Position numbers and translations under genes: made by a program | The notes under the pieces: model-generated | What the model saw: the letters and a program-made list of their open reading frames with translations, nothing else | Databases searched by the model: none | Told to the model about the DNA's origin: nothing | Assembly: GCF_044454545.1 (NCBI RefSeq) | Contig: NZ_JBITDV010000005.1 | Span: 124,001 to 188,000, forward strand | DNA length: 64,000 nt | DNA from: Cryptosporangium sp044454545 | GTDB lineage: Bacteria > Actinomycetota > Actinomycetes > Mycobacteriales > Cryptosporangiaceae | Direction of reading: 5' to 3' | In this document: positions 28,365 to 37,335 of the stretch, one piece after another | How positions within the stretch are numbered: position 1 is the first letter of the stretch | Layout of the letters: every line of letters begins with the position of its first letter

Positions 28365-28871
28365 TCACCTCTCCAGGCTCAGGTCGTCGCGGCGGCGGAC
28401 GCTGTTGCGTTCATCATCCGGCAGCGCCGCGATCAGCTCGCGCACCGTGCCCTGCCCGGCCAGTACCGCGTCGGGTTCGACGGCCAGCCAGGGCACCAGG
28501 ACGAACGCCCGCTCGGACGTTCGCGGGTGCGGCAGGGTCAGCGCGGGGTCGTCGGACATCACCGGTGCCCCGGCGGAATCGTGCACCTGCACGACGTCCA
28601 CATCGAGCGTTCGCGGACCCCAGCGCACGTCCCGCACCCGGCCCGCGGCCTGTTCGGCCGCGTGCGCGAACGACAGCCAGCCGGACGCGTCGCGCTCGGG
28701 CGCGTCGGCCACCACGATCGCGTTCAAGTAGTCGTCCTGGGCAATCGGGCCCCAGGGGGCGGTCTCGTAGACCGGGGACACCCGCGCCGCGTTCAGCGCC
28801 GCGACCACCGTGGCCAGGTTGGCCAGCCGGTCTCCGAGGTTGGACCCGATCGAGAGCACCGCGCGGGTCAT
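28365..28871 (-). CDS. folK: 2-amino-4-hydroxy-6-hydroxymethyldihydropteridine pyrophosphokinase
   Basis: FolK transfers pyrophosphate from ATP to 6-hydroxymethyl-dihydropterin in folate synthesis. The protein has 168 residues with AVLSIGSNLGDRLANL, SPVYETAPWGPIAQDDYLNA, the RWGPRTLDVDVVQV catalytic segment and TLPHPRTSERAFVLVPW. The ATG at 28871 overlaps the folB stop (ATGA); upstream Arg-rich codons in the same frame lie inside folB and are not used. Confidence 0.95.
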   Translation of the reverse strand: MTRAVLSIGSNLGDRLANLATVVAALNAARVSPVYETAPWGPIAQDDYLNAIVVADAPERDASGWLSFAHAAEQAAGRVRDVRWGPRTLDVDVVQVHDSAGAPVMSDDPALTLPHPRTSERAFVLVPWLAVEPDAVLAGQGTVRELIAALPDDERNSVRRRDDLSLER

Positions 28872-29227
28872 CGGGACCGCCGGATCGTGACGGCCACGTC
28901 GGCGAACTCCAGCGGGATCGGCGCTTCCGGCTTGTGCACGGTGACCTCGGCGGCGAGCACCCTCGAGTCTTCCAGGCACGCCTCGGCGAGCCGCGCGACC
29001 AGCTTCTCCAGCAGGTTTACCGGTTCGCCCTCCACCACCGCGGCCAGCTTGCGCGCCAGCTCGCCGTAGTGCACGGTGTCGGTCACGTCGTCGGTGGCGG
29101 CGGCCTTGCCGGTGTCGAGCTCGAGGACGACGTCGACCACGAACGGCTGTCCGTCGCGGCGCTCGTGGTCGTACACGCCGTGATAGCCGGTCACGGTCAG
29201 ACCGGTGAGCGTGATCCGGTCGTTCAC
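28868..29227 (-). CDS. folB: Dihydroneopterin aldolase
   Basis: FolB converts 7,8-dihydroneopterin to 6-hydroxymethyl-dihydropterin. The protein has 119 residues with the family start DRITLTGLTVTGYHGVYDHE (active-site region), FVVDVVLELD, TVHYGELARKLAAVVEG and the C-terminal VTVHKPEAPIPLEFADVAV. The GTG at 29227 overlaps the folP stop (GTGA). The catalytic Lys is in HKPEAPI. Confidence 0.94.
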   Translation of the reverse strand: MNDRITLTGLTVTGYHGVYDHERRDGQPFVVDVVLELDTGKAAATDDVTDTVHYGELARKLAAVVEGEPVNLLEKLVARLAEACLEDSRVLAAEVTVHKPEAPIPLEFADVAVTIRRSR

Positions 29228-30051
29228 CGCTCCGCCTCCCGGTATGCGTTCAGGACCGCGATCGCGTCCACGCTCGCGCGCACTTCGTGCACGCGCACAC
29301 CCCAGGCGCCCGCCTGCGCGGCGAGCACGGTGATCGCGAGCGTCGCGTCCTCCCGCTGGTCGACCGGGCGGGGCTTCCCGTCGAGGTCGGCCAGCAGCTT
29401 TCCGAGGAACGACTTCCGGCTCGCGCCGATCAGCACCGGAAAGCCCAACGTCTGCAGGACGTCGAGCTTGGCCAGCAACTGCCAGTTGTGGACGCCGGTC
29501 TTGGCGAAACCGAGCCCGGGATCGAGGATCAGCGACTCCGGACGCACCCCGGCCCGCAATGCCGCGTCGATGCGGGCCGACAGTTCGTCGCGCACTTCGG
29601 TCACGACGTCGTCGTAGTGCGCGAGCTGCTGCATGTCCCGGCTGTGCCCACGCCAGTGCATGAGTATCCACGGGCAGCCGGCATTCGCGACGACGGCGCC
29701 CATCCCGGCGTCGGCCAGACCGCCGGAGACGTCGTTGACGACCGACGCGCCTGCCGCCAGCGCGGCCTCGGCCACCGCCGCTCTGGTCGTGTCGATGCTG
29801 ACGACGACGCCGGAGGCGACGAGCTCGCGGATCACCGGGACGACCCGGCCGATCTCCACGTCGGCGGCGACCCGCTCGGCACCGGGCCGGGTCGACTCAC
29901 CACCGACGTCGATCAAGTCGGCGCCCTCGGCGACGAGCTCCTGGGCGTGCGTGACGGCCGCGTCGATGCTCTCGTAGCGGCCGCCGTCGGAGAACGAGTC
30001 GGGCGTCACGTTGAGGACGCCCATCACGCGGCACCGGTCTGGCGCGCTCAC
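29224..30051 (-). CDS. folP: Dihydropteroate synthase
   Basis: FolP condenses dihydropterin pyrophosphate with p-aminobenzoate and is the sulfonamide target. The protein has 275 residues and a TIM barrel: MGVLNVTPDSFSDGG, DLIDVGGESTRPGAE, VSIDTTRAAVAEAAL, DPGLGFAKTGVHNWQLLAKL, LIGASRKSFLG and the C-terminal RVHEV. The GTG at 30051 overlaps the folE stop (GTGA). Confidence 0.96.
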   Translation of the reverse strand: MSAPDRCRVMGVLNVTPDSFSDGGRYESIDAAVTHAQELVAEGADLIDVGGESTRPGAERVAADVEIGRVVPVIRELVASGVVVSIDTTRAAVAEAALAAGASVVNDVSGGLADAGMGAVVANAGCPWILMHWRGHSRDMQQLAHYDDVVTEVRDELSARIDAALRAGVRPESLILDPGLGFAKTGVHNWQLLAKLDVLQTLGFPVLIGASRKSFLGKLLADLDGKPRPVDQREDATLAITVLAAQAGAWGVRVHEVRASVDAIAVLNAYREAER

Positions 30052-30683
30052 CGACCTGATCCGAGAATCAGGCTCATCGCCTCGGCCCGCGCCGCCTGGG
30101 AGCGCTGGAACCAGCCCCGGACGGCCGACGTCACAGTGCGCGCGCCCGGCTTGCGGATGCCGCGCATCGACATGCAGAGGTGCTCGCACTCCACGACGAC
30201 GATGACGCCGCGGGGCTCGAGCTTCTCCATCAGCGTGTCGGCGATCTGCGACGTCAGCCGCTCCTGCACCTGCGGACGCCGCGCGTACAGATCGACCAGC
30301 CGGGCGAGCTTGGACAAGCCGGTGATCCGGCCGTTCTCGCCCGGGATGTAGCCGACGTGCGCGACACCGTGGAACGGCACCAGATGGTGCTCGCAGGTCG
30401 AGTAGAGCTCGATGTCCTTCACCAGGACGAGCTCCTCGTGGTCTTCCTCGAAGACCGTGGTGAGCACGTCCGCCGGGTCGACCCGGAGCCCGGCGAAGAT
30501 CTCGTCGTAGGCGCGGGCGACCCGGGCCGGGGTCTCCCGGAGGCCCTCGCGGTCGGGGTCTTCCCCGACCGCGACGAGGATCTCCCGCACCGCCCGCTGG
30601 ATCCGGGGCAGGTCGACCGTCTTCTCGGCGGTCGCACCGTTCTCACCAGCGGGCGCCTCGGCGGCAGCCGCTTCGGTGCTCAG
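30048..30683 (-). CDS. folE: GTP cyclohydrolase I, probably starting at CTG
   Basis: FolE makes 7,8-dihydroneopterin triphosphate from GTP. The protein has 211 residues if read from CTG at 30683: a short linker, then the family segment VDLPRIQRAVREILVAVGED, EGLRETPARVARAYDEI, zinc and active-site motifs STCEHHLVPFHG and ECEHLCMSMRGI. No ATG, GTG or TTG occurs in frame before the GTG at 30590, which would cut off the conserved VDLPRIQRA helix. The CTG overlaps the ftsH stop (CTGA) and has GAGAGGA six bases upstream, so a non-canonical, translationally coupled start is likely. Confidence 0.93.
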   Translation of the reverse strand: MSTEAAAAEAPAGENGATAEKTVDLPRIQRAVREILVAVGEDPDREGLRETPARVARAYDEIFAGLRVDPADVLTTVFEEDHEELVLVKDIELYSTCEHHLVPFHGVAHVGYIPGENGRITGLSKLARLVDLYARRPQVQERLTSQIADTLMEKLEPRGVIVVVECEHLCMSMRGIRKPGARTVTSAVRGWFQRSQAARAEAMSLILGSGR

Positions 30684-32890
30684 CGGAAGTCCTCTCCCCG
30701 GTTCATCGGGCCGGAGTGTCCGCCCGGGGAGCCCGGGGAGCCCGGCCAGCCGGGCTGACCCGGAACCGGCGGGCCGCCCAGCGTGTCGCTCTGCGGCGGC
30801 ATCGGGTCGGTCAGCGGGTCGCCCGGAGCCGGCACCGAGGCGTCGACGCCCGGGCCGACGGTGACGCCCGGCTCGTCGTCGGGAGCGGCGTGCGACCCAC
30901 CGTTGGTGCGGAGGCCGTGGTTGCCGTTCGCCAGCCGCGCGGTCGCCTCTTCGGCGGCCTTCTTCTGCAGCTCGGCGACTTCGGCCGCGGTCATGACCGG
31001 CGGCTTGTCGCTGGGCGTGCGCTTGCCGAACCCGTTGAACGGCGACATCGGCGGACGCTTCTGCACCCGGGCGCAGATCCGGGCCATGTCGTCCTTGCTC
31101 AGCGTCTCCTTCTCGAGGAGCTCGAGCACCATCGCGTCGAGAACGTCCCGGTACTCGGCGAGGATCTCGTACGCCTCGTCGTGTGCCAGTTCGATCAGCG
31201 CCCGCACCTCGCTGTCGATCTCGGCCGCTATGGCGTCCGAGTAGTCGCGCTGGTGGCCCATGTCGCGGCCGAGGAACGGCTCGGAGTCACTGGTGCCGTA
31301 CTTGATCGCACCGAGCTTCGCGCTCATGCCGTACTCGGTGACCATCGAGCGGGCCATGCCGGAGGCCTTCTCGATGTCGTTGCCGGCGCCGGTGGTCGGC
31401 TCGTGGTAAACGAGTTCCTCCGCCGCCCGGCCGCCGAGCGCGTACGCGAGCGTGTCGATCATCTCGGACCGGGTCTGGGTGTACTTGTCTTCCGTCGGGA
31501 GGATCAGCGTGTGGCCCAGCGACCGGCCGCGCGGCACGATCGTCAGCTTGTGCACCGGCGCGGAGTGCGGGAGCGCCCAGGCCACCAGCGCGTGCCCACC
31601 CTCGTGGTACGCGGTGACCTTGAGCTCCCTCTGGCTCATCGCCCTGGTCTTGCGCTCCGGACCCGCGATCACCCGGTCGATCGCCTCTTCCAGCGCGTCG
31701 TTGGTGATCGCCTTCCGGTCCATCCGGGCGGTGAGCAGCGCGGCCTCGTTGATCACGTTGGCCAGGTCGGCACCGGTGAAGCCGGGCGTCCGGCGCGCGA
31801 TCGTGTCGAGGTCGACGTCGGGCGAGAACGGCTTGCCCTTGGCGTGCACCCGCAGGACGGCCTTTCGGCCCTCGAGGTCGGGACGGTCGACCGCGATCTG
31901 CCGGTCGAACCGGCCGGGACGCAGCAGCGCGGGGTCGAGGATGTCGGGCCGGTTCGTCGCGGCGATCATGATGATGCCGCCCTTGACGTCGAAGCCGTCC
32001 ATCTCGACGAGCATCTGGTTCAGCGTCTGCTCGCGCTCGTCGTGCCCACCGCCGAGGCCGGCGCCACGGTGGCGGCCGACCGCGTCGATCTCGTCGACGA
32101 AGATGATCGCCGGTGCGTTCTGCTTGGCCTGCTCGAACAGGTCGCGGACGCGGCTGGCACCGACACCGACGAACATCTCGACGAAGTCGGAACCGGAGAT
32201 CGAGTAGAACGGCACACCGGCCTCACCGGCGACCGCACGGGCCAGCAGCGTCTTACCGGTACCGGGCGGGCCGTAGAGCAGGACGCCCTTCGGGATCTTC
32301 GCGCCGATCGCCTGGAACTTGGCCGGGTTCTGCAGGAACTCCTTGATCTCGTGGAGTTCCTCGATGGCCTCGTCGGCGCCGGCGACGTCGGCGAACGTCG
32401 TCTTGGGGGTGTCTTTACTGACCAGCTTGGCCTTGGACTTGCCGAAGTTCATGACTCGGCTGCCGCCGCCCTGCATCTGGCTCATGAACAGGAACAGCAG
32501 AACGACCACGACGAGGATCGGCAGGACAGTGATGAGTAGCGTGACGAAGATCGATTCCTGGGTGACCTTCGTGTCGAATGCGAGGCCGGAGTCGGCCTGC
32601 GCTTTCGCCTGCAGCTGCTCGAATACGTTGTCTGCGGCCTGGGCCGGGAACGAGGCCTCGATCTTGTTCGAGCCCCGATAGTCGTTCTTCAGCTGGAGAC
32701 GGAGCACCTGCTCCTTGTCTTCCAGCTGAGCCTTGCTGTAGTTCCCGTCGCGCACCTGAGCGAGGGCGACCGAGGTATCGACCTTCTTGTAGTCGCCGTC
32801 GCCGGTGAACAGAGAGCCCAACAGCAGCGCGACCAGGATCATCAGGATGATCCAGACCAGTGGCCTGCGGATGAAGCGGGTACGTTCCAT
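30680..32890 (-). CDS. ftsH: ATP-dependent zinc metalloprotease FtsH
   Basis: FtsH is a hexameric membrane protease that degrades misfolded membrane proteins and short-lived regulators. The protein has 736 residues with transmembrane helices at about 11-28 and 113-137, AAA domain Walker A GPPGTGKT (207-214), Walker B IIFVDEID, arginine fingers in RPGRFDR, and M41 zinc motif HEGGH (429-433). The C-terminal ~100 residues are Pro/Gly-rich and disordered, longer than in E. coli but usual for actinobacteria. It heads the ftsH-folE-folP-folB-folK-DUF3180 operon. Confidence 0.97.
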   Translation of the reverse strand: MERTRFIRRPLVWIILMILVALLLGSLFTGDGDYKKVDTSVALAQVRDGNYSKAQLEDKEQVLRLQLKNDYRGSNKIEASFPAQAADNVFEQLQAKAQADSGLAFDTKVTQESIFVTLLITVLPILVVVVLLFLFMSQMQGGGSRVMNFGKSKAKLVSKDTPKTTFADVAGADEAIEELHEIKEFLQNPAKFQAIGAKIPKGVLLYGPPGTGKTLLARAVAGEAGVPFYSISGSDFVEMFVGVGASRVRDLFEQAKQNAPAIIFVDEIDAVGRHRGAGLGGGHDEREQTLNQMLVEMDGFDVKGGIIMIAATNRPDILDPALLRPGRFDRQIAVDRPDLEGRKAVLRVHAKGKPFSPDVDLDTIARRTPGFTGADLANVINEAALLTARMDRKAITNDALEEAIDRVIAGPERKTRAMSQRELKVTAYHEGGHALVAWALPHSAPVHKLTIVPRGRSLGHTLILPTEDKYTQTRSEMIDTLAYALGGRAAEELVYHEPTTGAGNDIEKASGMARSMVTEYGMSAKLGAIKYGTSDSEPFLGRDMGHQRDYSDAIAAEIDSEVRALIELAHDEAYEILAEYRDVLDAMVLELLEKETLSKDDMARICARVQKRPPMSPFNGFGKRTPSDKPPVMTAAEVAELQKKAAEEATARLANGNHGLRTNGGSHAAPDDEPGVTVGPGVDASVPAPGDPLTDPMPPQSDTLGGPPVPGQPGWPGSPGSPGGHSGPMNRGEDFR

Positions 32891-33107
32891 GCTGCGTGCG
32901 GGGCGCTCCTAAAAACAGAGCCCCGGCCCCTCCCGATTCTCAGGCTATTTGGCGCGTGTCGGTGTGCACTTCAGGTGGTTCGACGGGCGTAATACTCGTT
33001 GTTCACCCGGTGGTGGAAGAGTACTCCGCACCCACCTGGGGTGCAGGTCGCCGGTTGGCGATCTGCCGGGACAACGGGTGAACCCTGGTCACCGTTCCCT
33101 GCCCTGC

Positions 33108-33686
33108 TCAGGCCGCGCCGTAAACCTCAGGCCTCAGCACCCCGACAAACGGCAATCCGCGGTACTGCTCGGCATAGTCGAGGCCATATCCGACGACGAA
33201 TTCGTTCGGGATGTCGAATCCGACGTAGGGCACCTCGACCGGGACCTTCACCGCGTCCGGCTTGCGCAACAGGGCGACGACCTTGACCGACGCCGGGTTG
33301 CGGCTGGCCAGGTTGCGTAGCAGCCAGGACAGCGTCAGGCCGGAGTCGATGATGTCCTCGACGACCAGAACGTGCCGTCCGGCGATGTCACGGTCGAGGT
33401 CCTTGAGGATCCGCACGACGCCCGAGGACGTCGTCGAGGAGCCGTACGACGAGACCGCCATGAACTCGATCTCGGTCGGGAGCCGCAGTTCGCGGGCGAG
33501 GTCGGCCATGAACACGAACGCGCCCTTGAGAACCCCGACCAGGAGCAGCGGGCTCGACGGATCGACCTCATGGTCGGCCTCGATCTTCCGGGCCAGCTCG
33601 GCGATCTTTTCCTGGATGTCCGCGGCCGAGACGACCACCCGCTCGATGTCGGCCGCGTACGGGCCGTCTTCCATCTGGCTCGTCAC
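33108..33686 (-). CDS. hpt: Hypoxanthine(-guanine) phosphoribosyltransferase
   Basis: Hpt salvages hypoxanthine and guanine with PRPP. The protein has 192 residues with VGVLKGAFVFMADLAREL, FMAVSSYGSST, the PRPP-binding loop HVLVVEDIIDSGLTLSWLL, and the base-binding DIPNEFVVGYGLDYAEQYRG. The GTG at 33686 is chosen; an ATG at 33674 is the alternative. It follows tilS by 10 bases, the usual tilS-hpt pairing, upstream of ftsH. Confidence 0.95.
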   Translation of the reverse strand: MTSQMEDGPYAADIERVVVSAADIQEKIAELARKIEADHEVDPSSPLLLVGVLKGAFVFMADLARELRLPTEIEFMAVSSYGSSTTSSGVVRILKDLDRDIAGRHVLVVEDIIDSGLTLSWLLRNLASRNPASVKVVALLRKPDAVKVPVEVPYVGFDIPNEFVVGYGLDYAEQYRGLPFVGVLRPEVYGAA

Positions 33687-33696
33687 ACGCCTCACC

Positions 33697-34686
33697 CTAC
33701 GGAACTTGGTCACCCCTACGCAGGGCACCCCGGACCCGGACGACCCGGATGCCCAGCGGCAGGTGCACCGCGCCCTGGCCCTTCCACCGGGTGACCAGCG
33801 CGTCCAGGGCTTCGACGTGGGTCGCGGCGAGGGTGCCGGCCGGGGCCCCCAGCGTGATCGCCCAGCGGCGCAGGGCCCGTCCGCGCAGCGCTCGGTGAGC
33901 GTCCGCCAAGGTCTGGACGTCGAGGCCGCCCTCGGGGGGCGAGCACTCGTCGCGGGCCGTCCCGAGGAGGGAGGCGGCGAGTTCGTCGAGCAGGTCCGCG
34001 TCGGCGCGCAGCAACGCGGCGCTCCGCGCCAGTCCGGCGACCAGCCCCCCACCGGCCGCGGCCTCCAGCGCGGGCAGCACCGCACGGATCCGCGACCGGG
34101 CGAAGGCCGGGTCGGCGTTGTGCGGGTCGTCCCAGCTGGGGAGCGACTCGCCGGCGCAGGCCGCGCGGGTGGTTCCACGGGAAACCGCGAGCAACGGACG
34201 GAGGTAGATCCCCCGCTGCGGGGCCATTCCGGCCAGCGACCGGCTCCCGGAGCCGCGGGCGAGCCCGAGCAGGACGGTCTCGGCCTGGTCGTCGGCCGTG
34301 TGCCCGAGCAGCACGGCCGCGGCGCCGTTGCGCTCGGCGGCGGACGACAGCGCCGCGTAGCGGGCCTCCCGGGCGGCCGCCTCCGGTCCCCCCTCGGTCC
34401 CGACTTCGACCCTCACCGCCTCCGACGGAGCCAGGCCCAGCTTCGTCCCCCAGGCGGCCACGTCCGCCGCACGTCTGTCCGACCCTTCCTGCAGACCGTG
34501 GTCGACGCTGATCAGCCCGGCTTTCCGGCCCGCGCGCGGTGCCTCGAACGCCGTGGCGGACGCGAGCGCGGTCGAATCCGGGCCACCGGAGCACGCGACC
34601 AGCACCAGGGCGTCCGGGGGCAACGACCGCAGCACCGCGCGCACCGCCACCCGGACCGCGGCGACGGCAGGCGGCGGCCCGGCCAT
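33697..34686 (-). CDS. tilS: tRNA(Ile)-lysidine synthetase
   Basis: TilS modifies C34 of the AUA-reading tRNA-Ile to lysidine. The protein has 329 residues with the PP-loop SGGPDST near residue 34, ISVDHGLQEGSDRRA, LLGHTADDQAETVLLGLARG and RPLLAVSRGTTRAACAGESL, followed by a short helical C-terminal domain as in other actinobacterial TilS. It starts six bases after the DUF2342 gene stop. Confidence 0.94.
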   Translation of the reverse strand: MAGPPPAVAAVRVAVRAVLRSLPPDALVLVACSGGPDSTALASATAFEAPRAGRKAGLISVDHGLQEGSDRRAADVAAWGTKLGLAPSEAVRVEVGTEGGPEAAAREARYAALSSAAERNGAAAVLLGHTADDQAETVLLGLARGSGSRSLAGMAPQRGIYLRPLLAVSRGTTRAACAGESLPSWDDPHNADPAFARSRIRAVLPALEAAAGGGLVAGLARSAALLRADADLLDELAASLLGTARDECSPPEGGLDVQTLADAHRALRGRALRRWAITLGAPAGTLAATHVEALDALVTRWKGQGAVHLPLGIRVVRVRGALRRGDQVP

Positions 34687-34692
34687 CGGTGG

Positions 34693-35787
34693 CTAGCCGA
34701 CGGCCGCGGTGCCGACGACCCGGGCCACCCAGGCGTCGGGGTCCTGGATCTCGCTGGTGCGCGGGAGCGTCTCGGCCGAGGTCCAGATCTGGTTGAAGCC
34801 GTTCATGCCGACCTTCTCGACCACCGCGGCGACGAACCGGCGGCCCTCGGCGTACTGCCGCATCTTCACCTCGATGCCGAGCAGGCGCCGCAGCAGCTTG
34901 TCGAGAGGGTTCCGGGCGCCCCGCCGCGCGTTGAACCGGGCGCGGATGCTCTCGACCGTCGGCACCACGTCGGGCCCGACGCCGTCCATCACGAACTCGG
35001 CGTGGCCCTCGACCAGCGTCATCAACGCGGTGAGGCGGTCGACGACGGCGCGCTGGGCCGGCGTCTGCACGAGGTCGAGCACCGACGCCTTGGAATCCGG
35101 GTTCCGGATCGCCTCGGAGAGCGCGGAGATGCCGTTGCGGACGCGGTCCGCGAGCGCGTCCGGGTCGAGGTCGGTGGCGTCGACGAACGCGTTGACCTCG
35201 GACAGGAAGTGGTCGCGCAGCCAGGGAACGGCGGTGAACTGGGTCCGGTGGGTGACCTCGTGGAGGCAGACCCAGAGCCGGAAGTCGGTCGGGTCGACGC
35301 CCAGCTTGCGCTCGACCTCGACCACGTTCGGGGCGACGAGGAGCAGGCGGCCGGGCGTGCCGGAGAAGACCTCGTACTGACCGAGCACCTTGCTCGAGAA
35401 GAAGCCCAGGATCGTCCCGACCTGGAGGCCGGTCGCCTTCGAGCCGACCGCCTTCACCGCGGTACCGACGGCGCCGCCGACCGGACCGAGCGCGGACGGC
35501 TTCTGCGGCGAGGCGGCCTGGAGCTTCTCGATGACCGGATCCATCACGATCTGCAGACCCTCGACGTTCGTCCGCACCCAGTCGGACCGGTCGACGACCT
35601 GGACCGGCGGATGGTCGATCCGCGCGCTCAGGCCGGTGTAGTTCGCGACGTGCCCTTCGGCGACGTCGGTGAGGCGCCGGAGCTCGAGGACGACGTCGGC
35701 CGCCTCGGTGACGCTCACCCGCGGCCCACCGGCGGTCAGCGCCGCGGCGGTGGAGACCGCCAGATCCCAGTCCACCATCTGCGTCAT
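34693..35787 (-). CDS. Zinc-dependent metalloprotease-like protein, DUF2342 family
   Basis: The protein has 364 residues and contains the HExxH zinc motif in CLHEVTHRTQF (near residue 176) and the downstream EGHAEFVMDGVG that supplies a further ligand. The family is confined to actinobacteria and is annotated as putative hydrolase or coenzyme-F420-biosynthesis-associated on phylogenetic grounds; its substrate is unknown. There is no signal peptide, so it is probably cytoplasmic. Its place between dacB and tilS matches mycobacteria. Confidence 0.88.
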   Translation of the reverse strand: MTQMVDWDLAVSTAAALTAGGPRVSVTEAADVVLELRRLTDVAEGHVANYTGLSARIDHPPVQVVDRSDWVRTNVEGLQIVMDPVIEKLQAASPQKPSALGPVGGAVGTAVKAVGSKATGLQVGTILGFFSSKVLGQYEVFSGTPGRLLLVAPNVVEVERKLGVDPTDFRLWVCLHEVTHRTQFTAVPWLRDHFLSEVNAFVDATDLDPDALADRVRNGISALSEAIRNPDSKASVLDLVQTPAQRAVVDRLTALMTLVEGHAEFVMDGVGPDVVPTVESIRARFNARRGARNPLDKLLRRLLGIEVKMRQYAEGRRFVAAVVEKVGMNGFNQIWTSAETLPRTSEIQDPDAWVARVVGTAAVG

Positions 35788-35837
35788 CTCTTCACGGTAC
35801 GGGTGAATCGCACGCGTTGCCCACCGGACGACCGCTT

Positions 35838-35880
35838 ATCGGCAGCCGCAGCGGGCGCTCATCGGCAGCCGCAGCGGGCC
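35838..35880. repeat. Tandem duplication at the 3' end of dacB
   Basis: ATCGGCAGCCGCAGCGGGC occurs twice, at 35838-35856 and 35861-35879, with a 23-bp period. The distal copy carries the last five codons and stop of dacB; the proximal copy repeats them just beyond the stop. It looks like a recent slippage duplication. Confidence 0.85.
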
Positions 35881-37259
35881 AGCGTGGCGGCGATCTGGTC
35901 GAGCGCGGCTTCGGCCGCCTCGGTACCGCCGTCGGGAACACCGTTGGCGACGGCGGCGAACGTGAGGATCCGCCCGTCGAGCGTGATCGTCATCCCGGCC
36001 AGCGAACTGACGCCGGAGAGCGTCCCGGTCTTGGCTCGGACCAGCCCGACTCCGGCGGTCGCCGAGGTGCCGTCGAAGCGGTCGGCGAGCGTCCCGCTGT
36101 AGGACGCCACCGGCAGGCCGGCCAGCAGCGACCGGAGCTGCGGGTGGTCGTTGCCGACCGCGGCGGTCAGCAGCGAGGTGAGCAGGTTCGGCGTCAGCCG
36201 GTCGTTCCGGGAGAGGCCGCTGCCGTCCACCAGCCCGAACCCGGCGGTGTCGATGCCGGCCTCGTCGAGCACGGCCTTCAGCGCCTGCGTACCGCCCGCG
36301 AACGTGGCCGGGAGGCCCCTCTTGACGGCGATCAGGCGCAGCATCGACTCGGCGATGACGTTGTCGGACTCGGTCAGCATCGCGTCGACGATGTGCGAGA
36401 GCGGCGGCGACTTCAGCTCCGCGAGCGGCGCGGCGCTGTCCGGCGCGGTGCCGCGCTCGACGTCGGCGTCGCCGGCCCCGAGCAGTTCGGCGAACCGCTG
36501 CCCGACGAAGAGATCGGGGTTCGTCGCCCGGACTCCCCGGTGGTCGGCGACCGGCTGGACCCGTCCGCCGTCCGCGGTGAGTGCGTTGACCGGCGCGGCG
36601 TAGTTGCCGGAAATGATGTCGGAATCCCAGCCCGGGCCCACCCCGGAGCCTTCGAACAGCGTGCTGTCGACGACGACCTTGGTGACCTTCGTATCCTTGA
36701 GCGCGGTGCGGACGGCGCCGGCCAGCGTGTCGAGGCGGGACGAGCCGGGGTAGGTCTGCTTCTCGGTGAAAGCGAGCGTCGGGTCGCCCGCGCCGATCAG
36801 CACGATCTCGCCCGGCTCGGCGCCCTGCACGACCTTCGTCGTCAGCCGGTAAGCGGGCCCGTAGGCCAGCAGCACGCCGGAGGCCGTGACGGCTTTGGTG
36901 GTCGAGGCGGGTGTGACCGGAGTGTCGGCGTTCTGGCTCAGCAGCGCCGTGCCGGTCTCCGCGTCACGGACCGATACGGCTACGCTGGAGCCGAGCCGGT
37001 GATCGGCGAGAAGGCTGGTCAACGCGGTAGTCAGCCCGGCCTCGGTGGGAGGCGCTGCGGTGTCGTCATCGGGGTTCAAGACTACTGGTGGGGCGGTGAA
37101 AACCGGCCCCGCGGCGACGGCGGGCACGAGTACCCCGACGCGCGCGTCTTCCACTTCGTCGGCGCCGCCTCGCACGAACCACAGCACGTCCGTGACCAGC
37201 ACGACGGCGAGGACCCAACAGAGCGTGAGCCACAGCACAGGGTGGCGACCGTTCTGCAT
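35859..37259 (-). CDS. dacB: D-alanyl-D-alanine carboxypeptidase/endopeptidase (PBP4, S13 family)
   Basis: It trims or cleaves peptidoglycan peptides outside the membrane. The protein has 466 residues: an N-terminal membrane anchor (VLWLTLCWVLAVVLVTDVLW), the active-site SxxK in TPASTTKAVTA, SxN in ESDNVIAESM and KTG in AKTGTLSGVSSLAG, with the large insertion between SxxK and SxN typical of S13 enzymes. The ATG at 37259 is close behind GGGGAGG; a 15-residue extension upstream is less likely. It is divergent from ppa with 76 bp between. Confidence 0.94.
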   Translation of the reverse strand: MQNGRHPVLWLTLCWVLAVVLVTDVLWFVRGGADEVEDARVGVLVPAVAAGPVFTAPPVVLNPDDDTAAPPTEAGLTTALTSLLADHRLGSSVAVSVRDAETGTALLSQNADTPVTPASTTKAVTASGVLLAYGPAYRLTTKVVQGAEPGEIVLIGAGDPTLAFTEKQTYPGSSRLDTLAGAVRTALKDTKVTKVVVDSTLFEGSGVGPGWDSDIISGNYAAPVNALTADGGRVQPVADHRGVRATNPDLFVGQRFAELLGAGDADVERGTAPDSAAPLAELKSPPLSHIVDAMLTESDNVIAESMLRLIAVKRGLPATFAGGTQALKAVLDEAGIDTAGFGLVDGSGLSRNDRLTPNLLTSLLTAAVGNDHPQLRSLLAGLPVASYSGTLADRFDGTSATAGVGLVRAKTGTLSGVSSLAGMTITLDGRILTFAAVANGVPDGGTEAAEAALDQIAATLARCGCR

Positions 37260-37335
37260 ATCCTCCCCAAGGGCCGGTTCCGACCTGCGAGAGACTAGTA
37301 GCAATCAGTGCCCGACCCGGTGAGGAGCCCCACCC

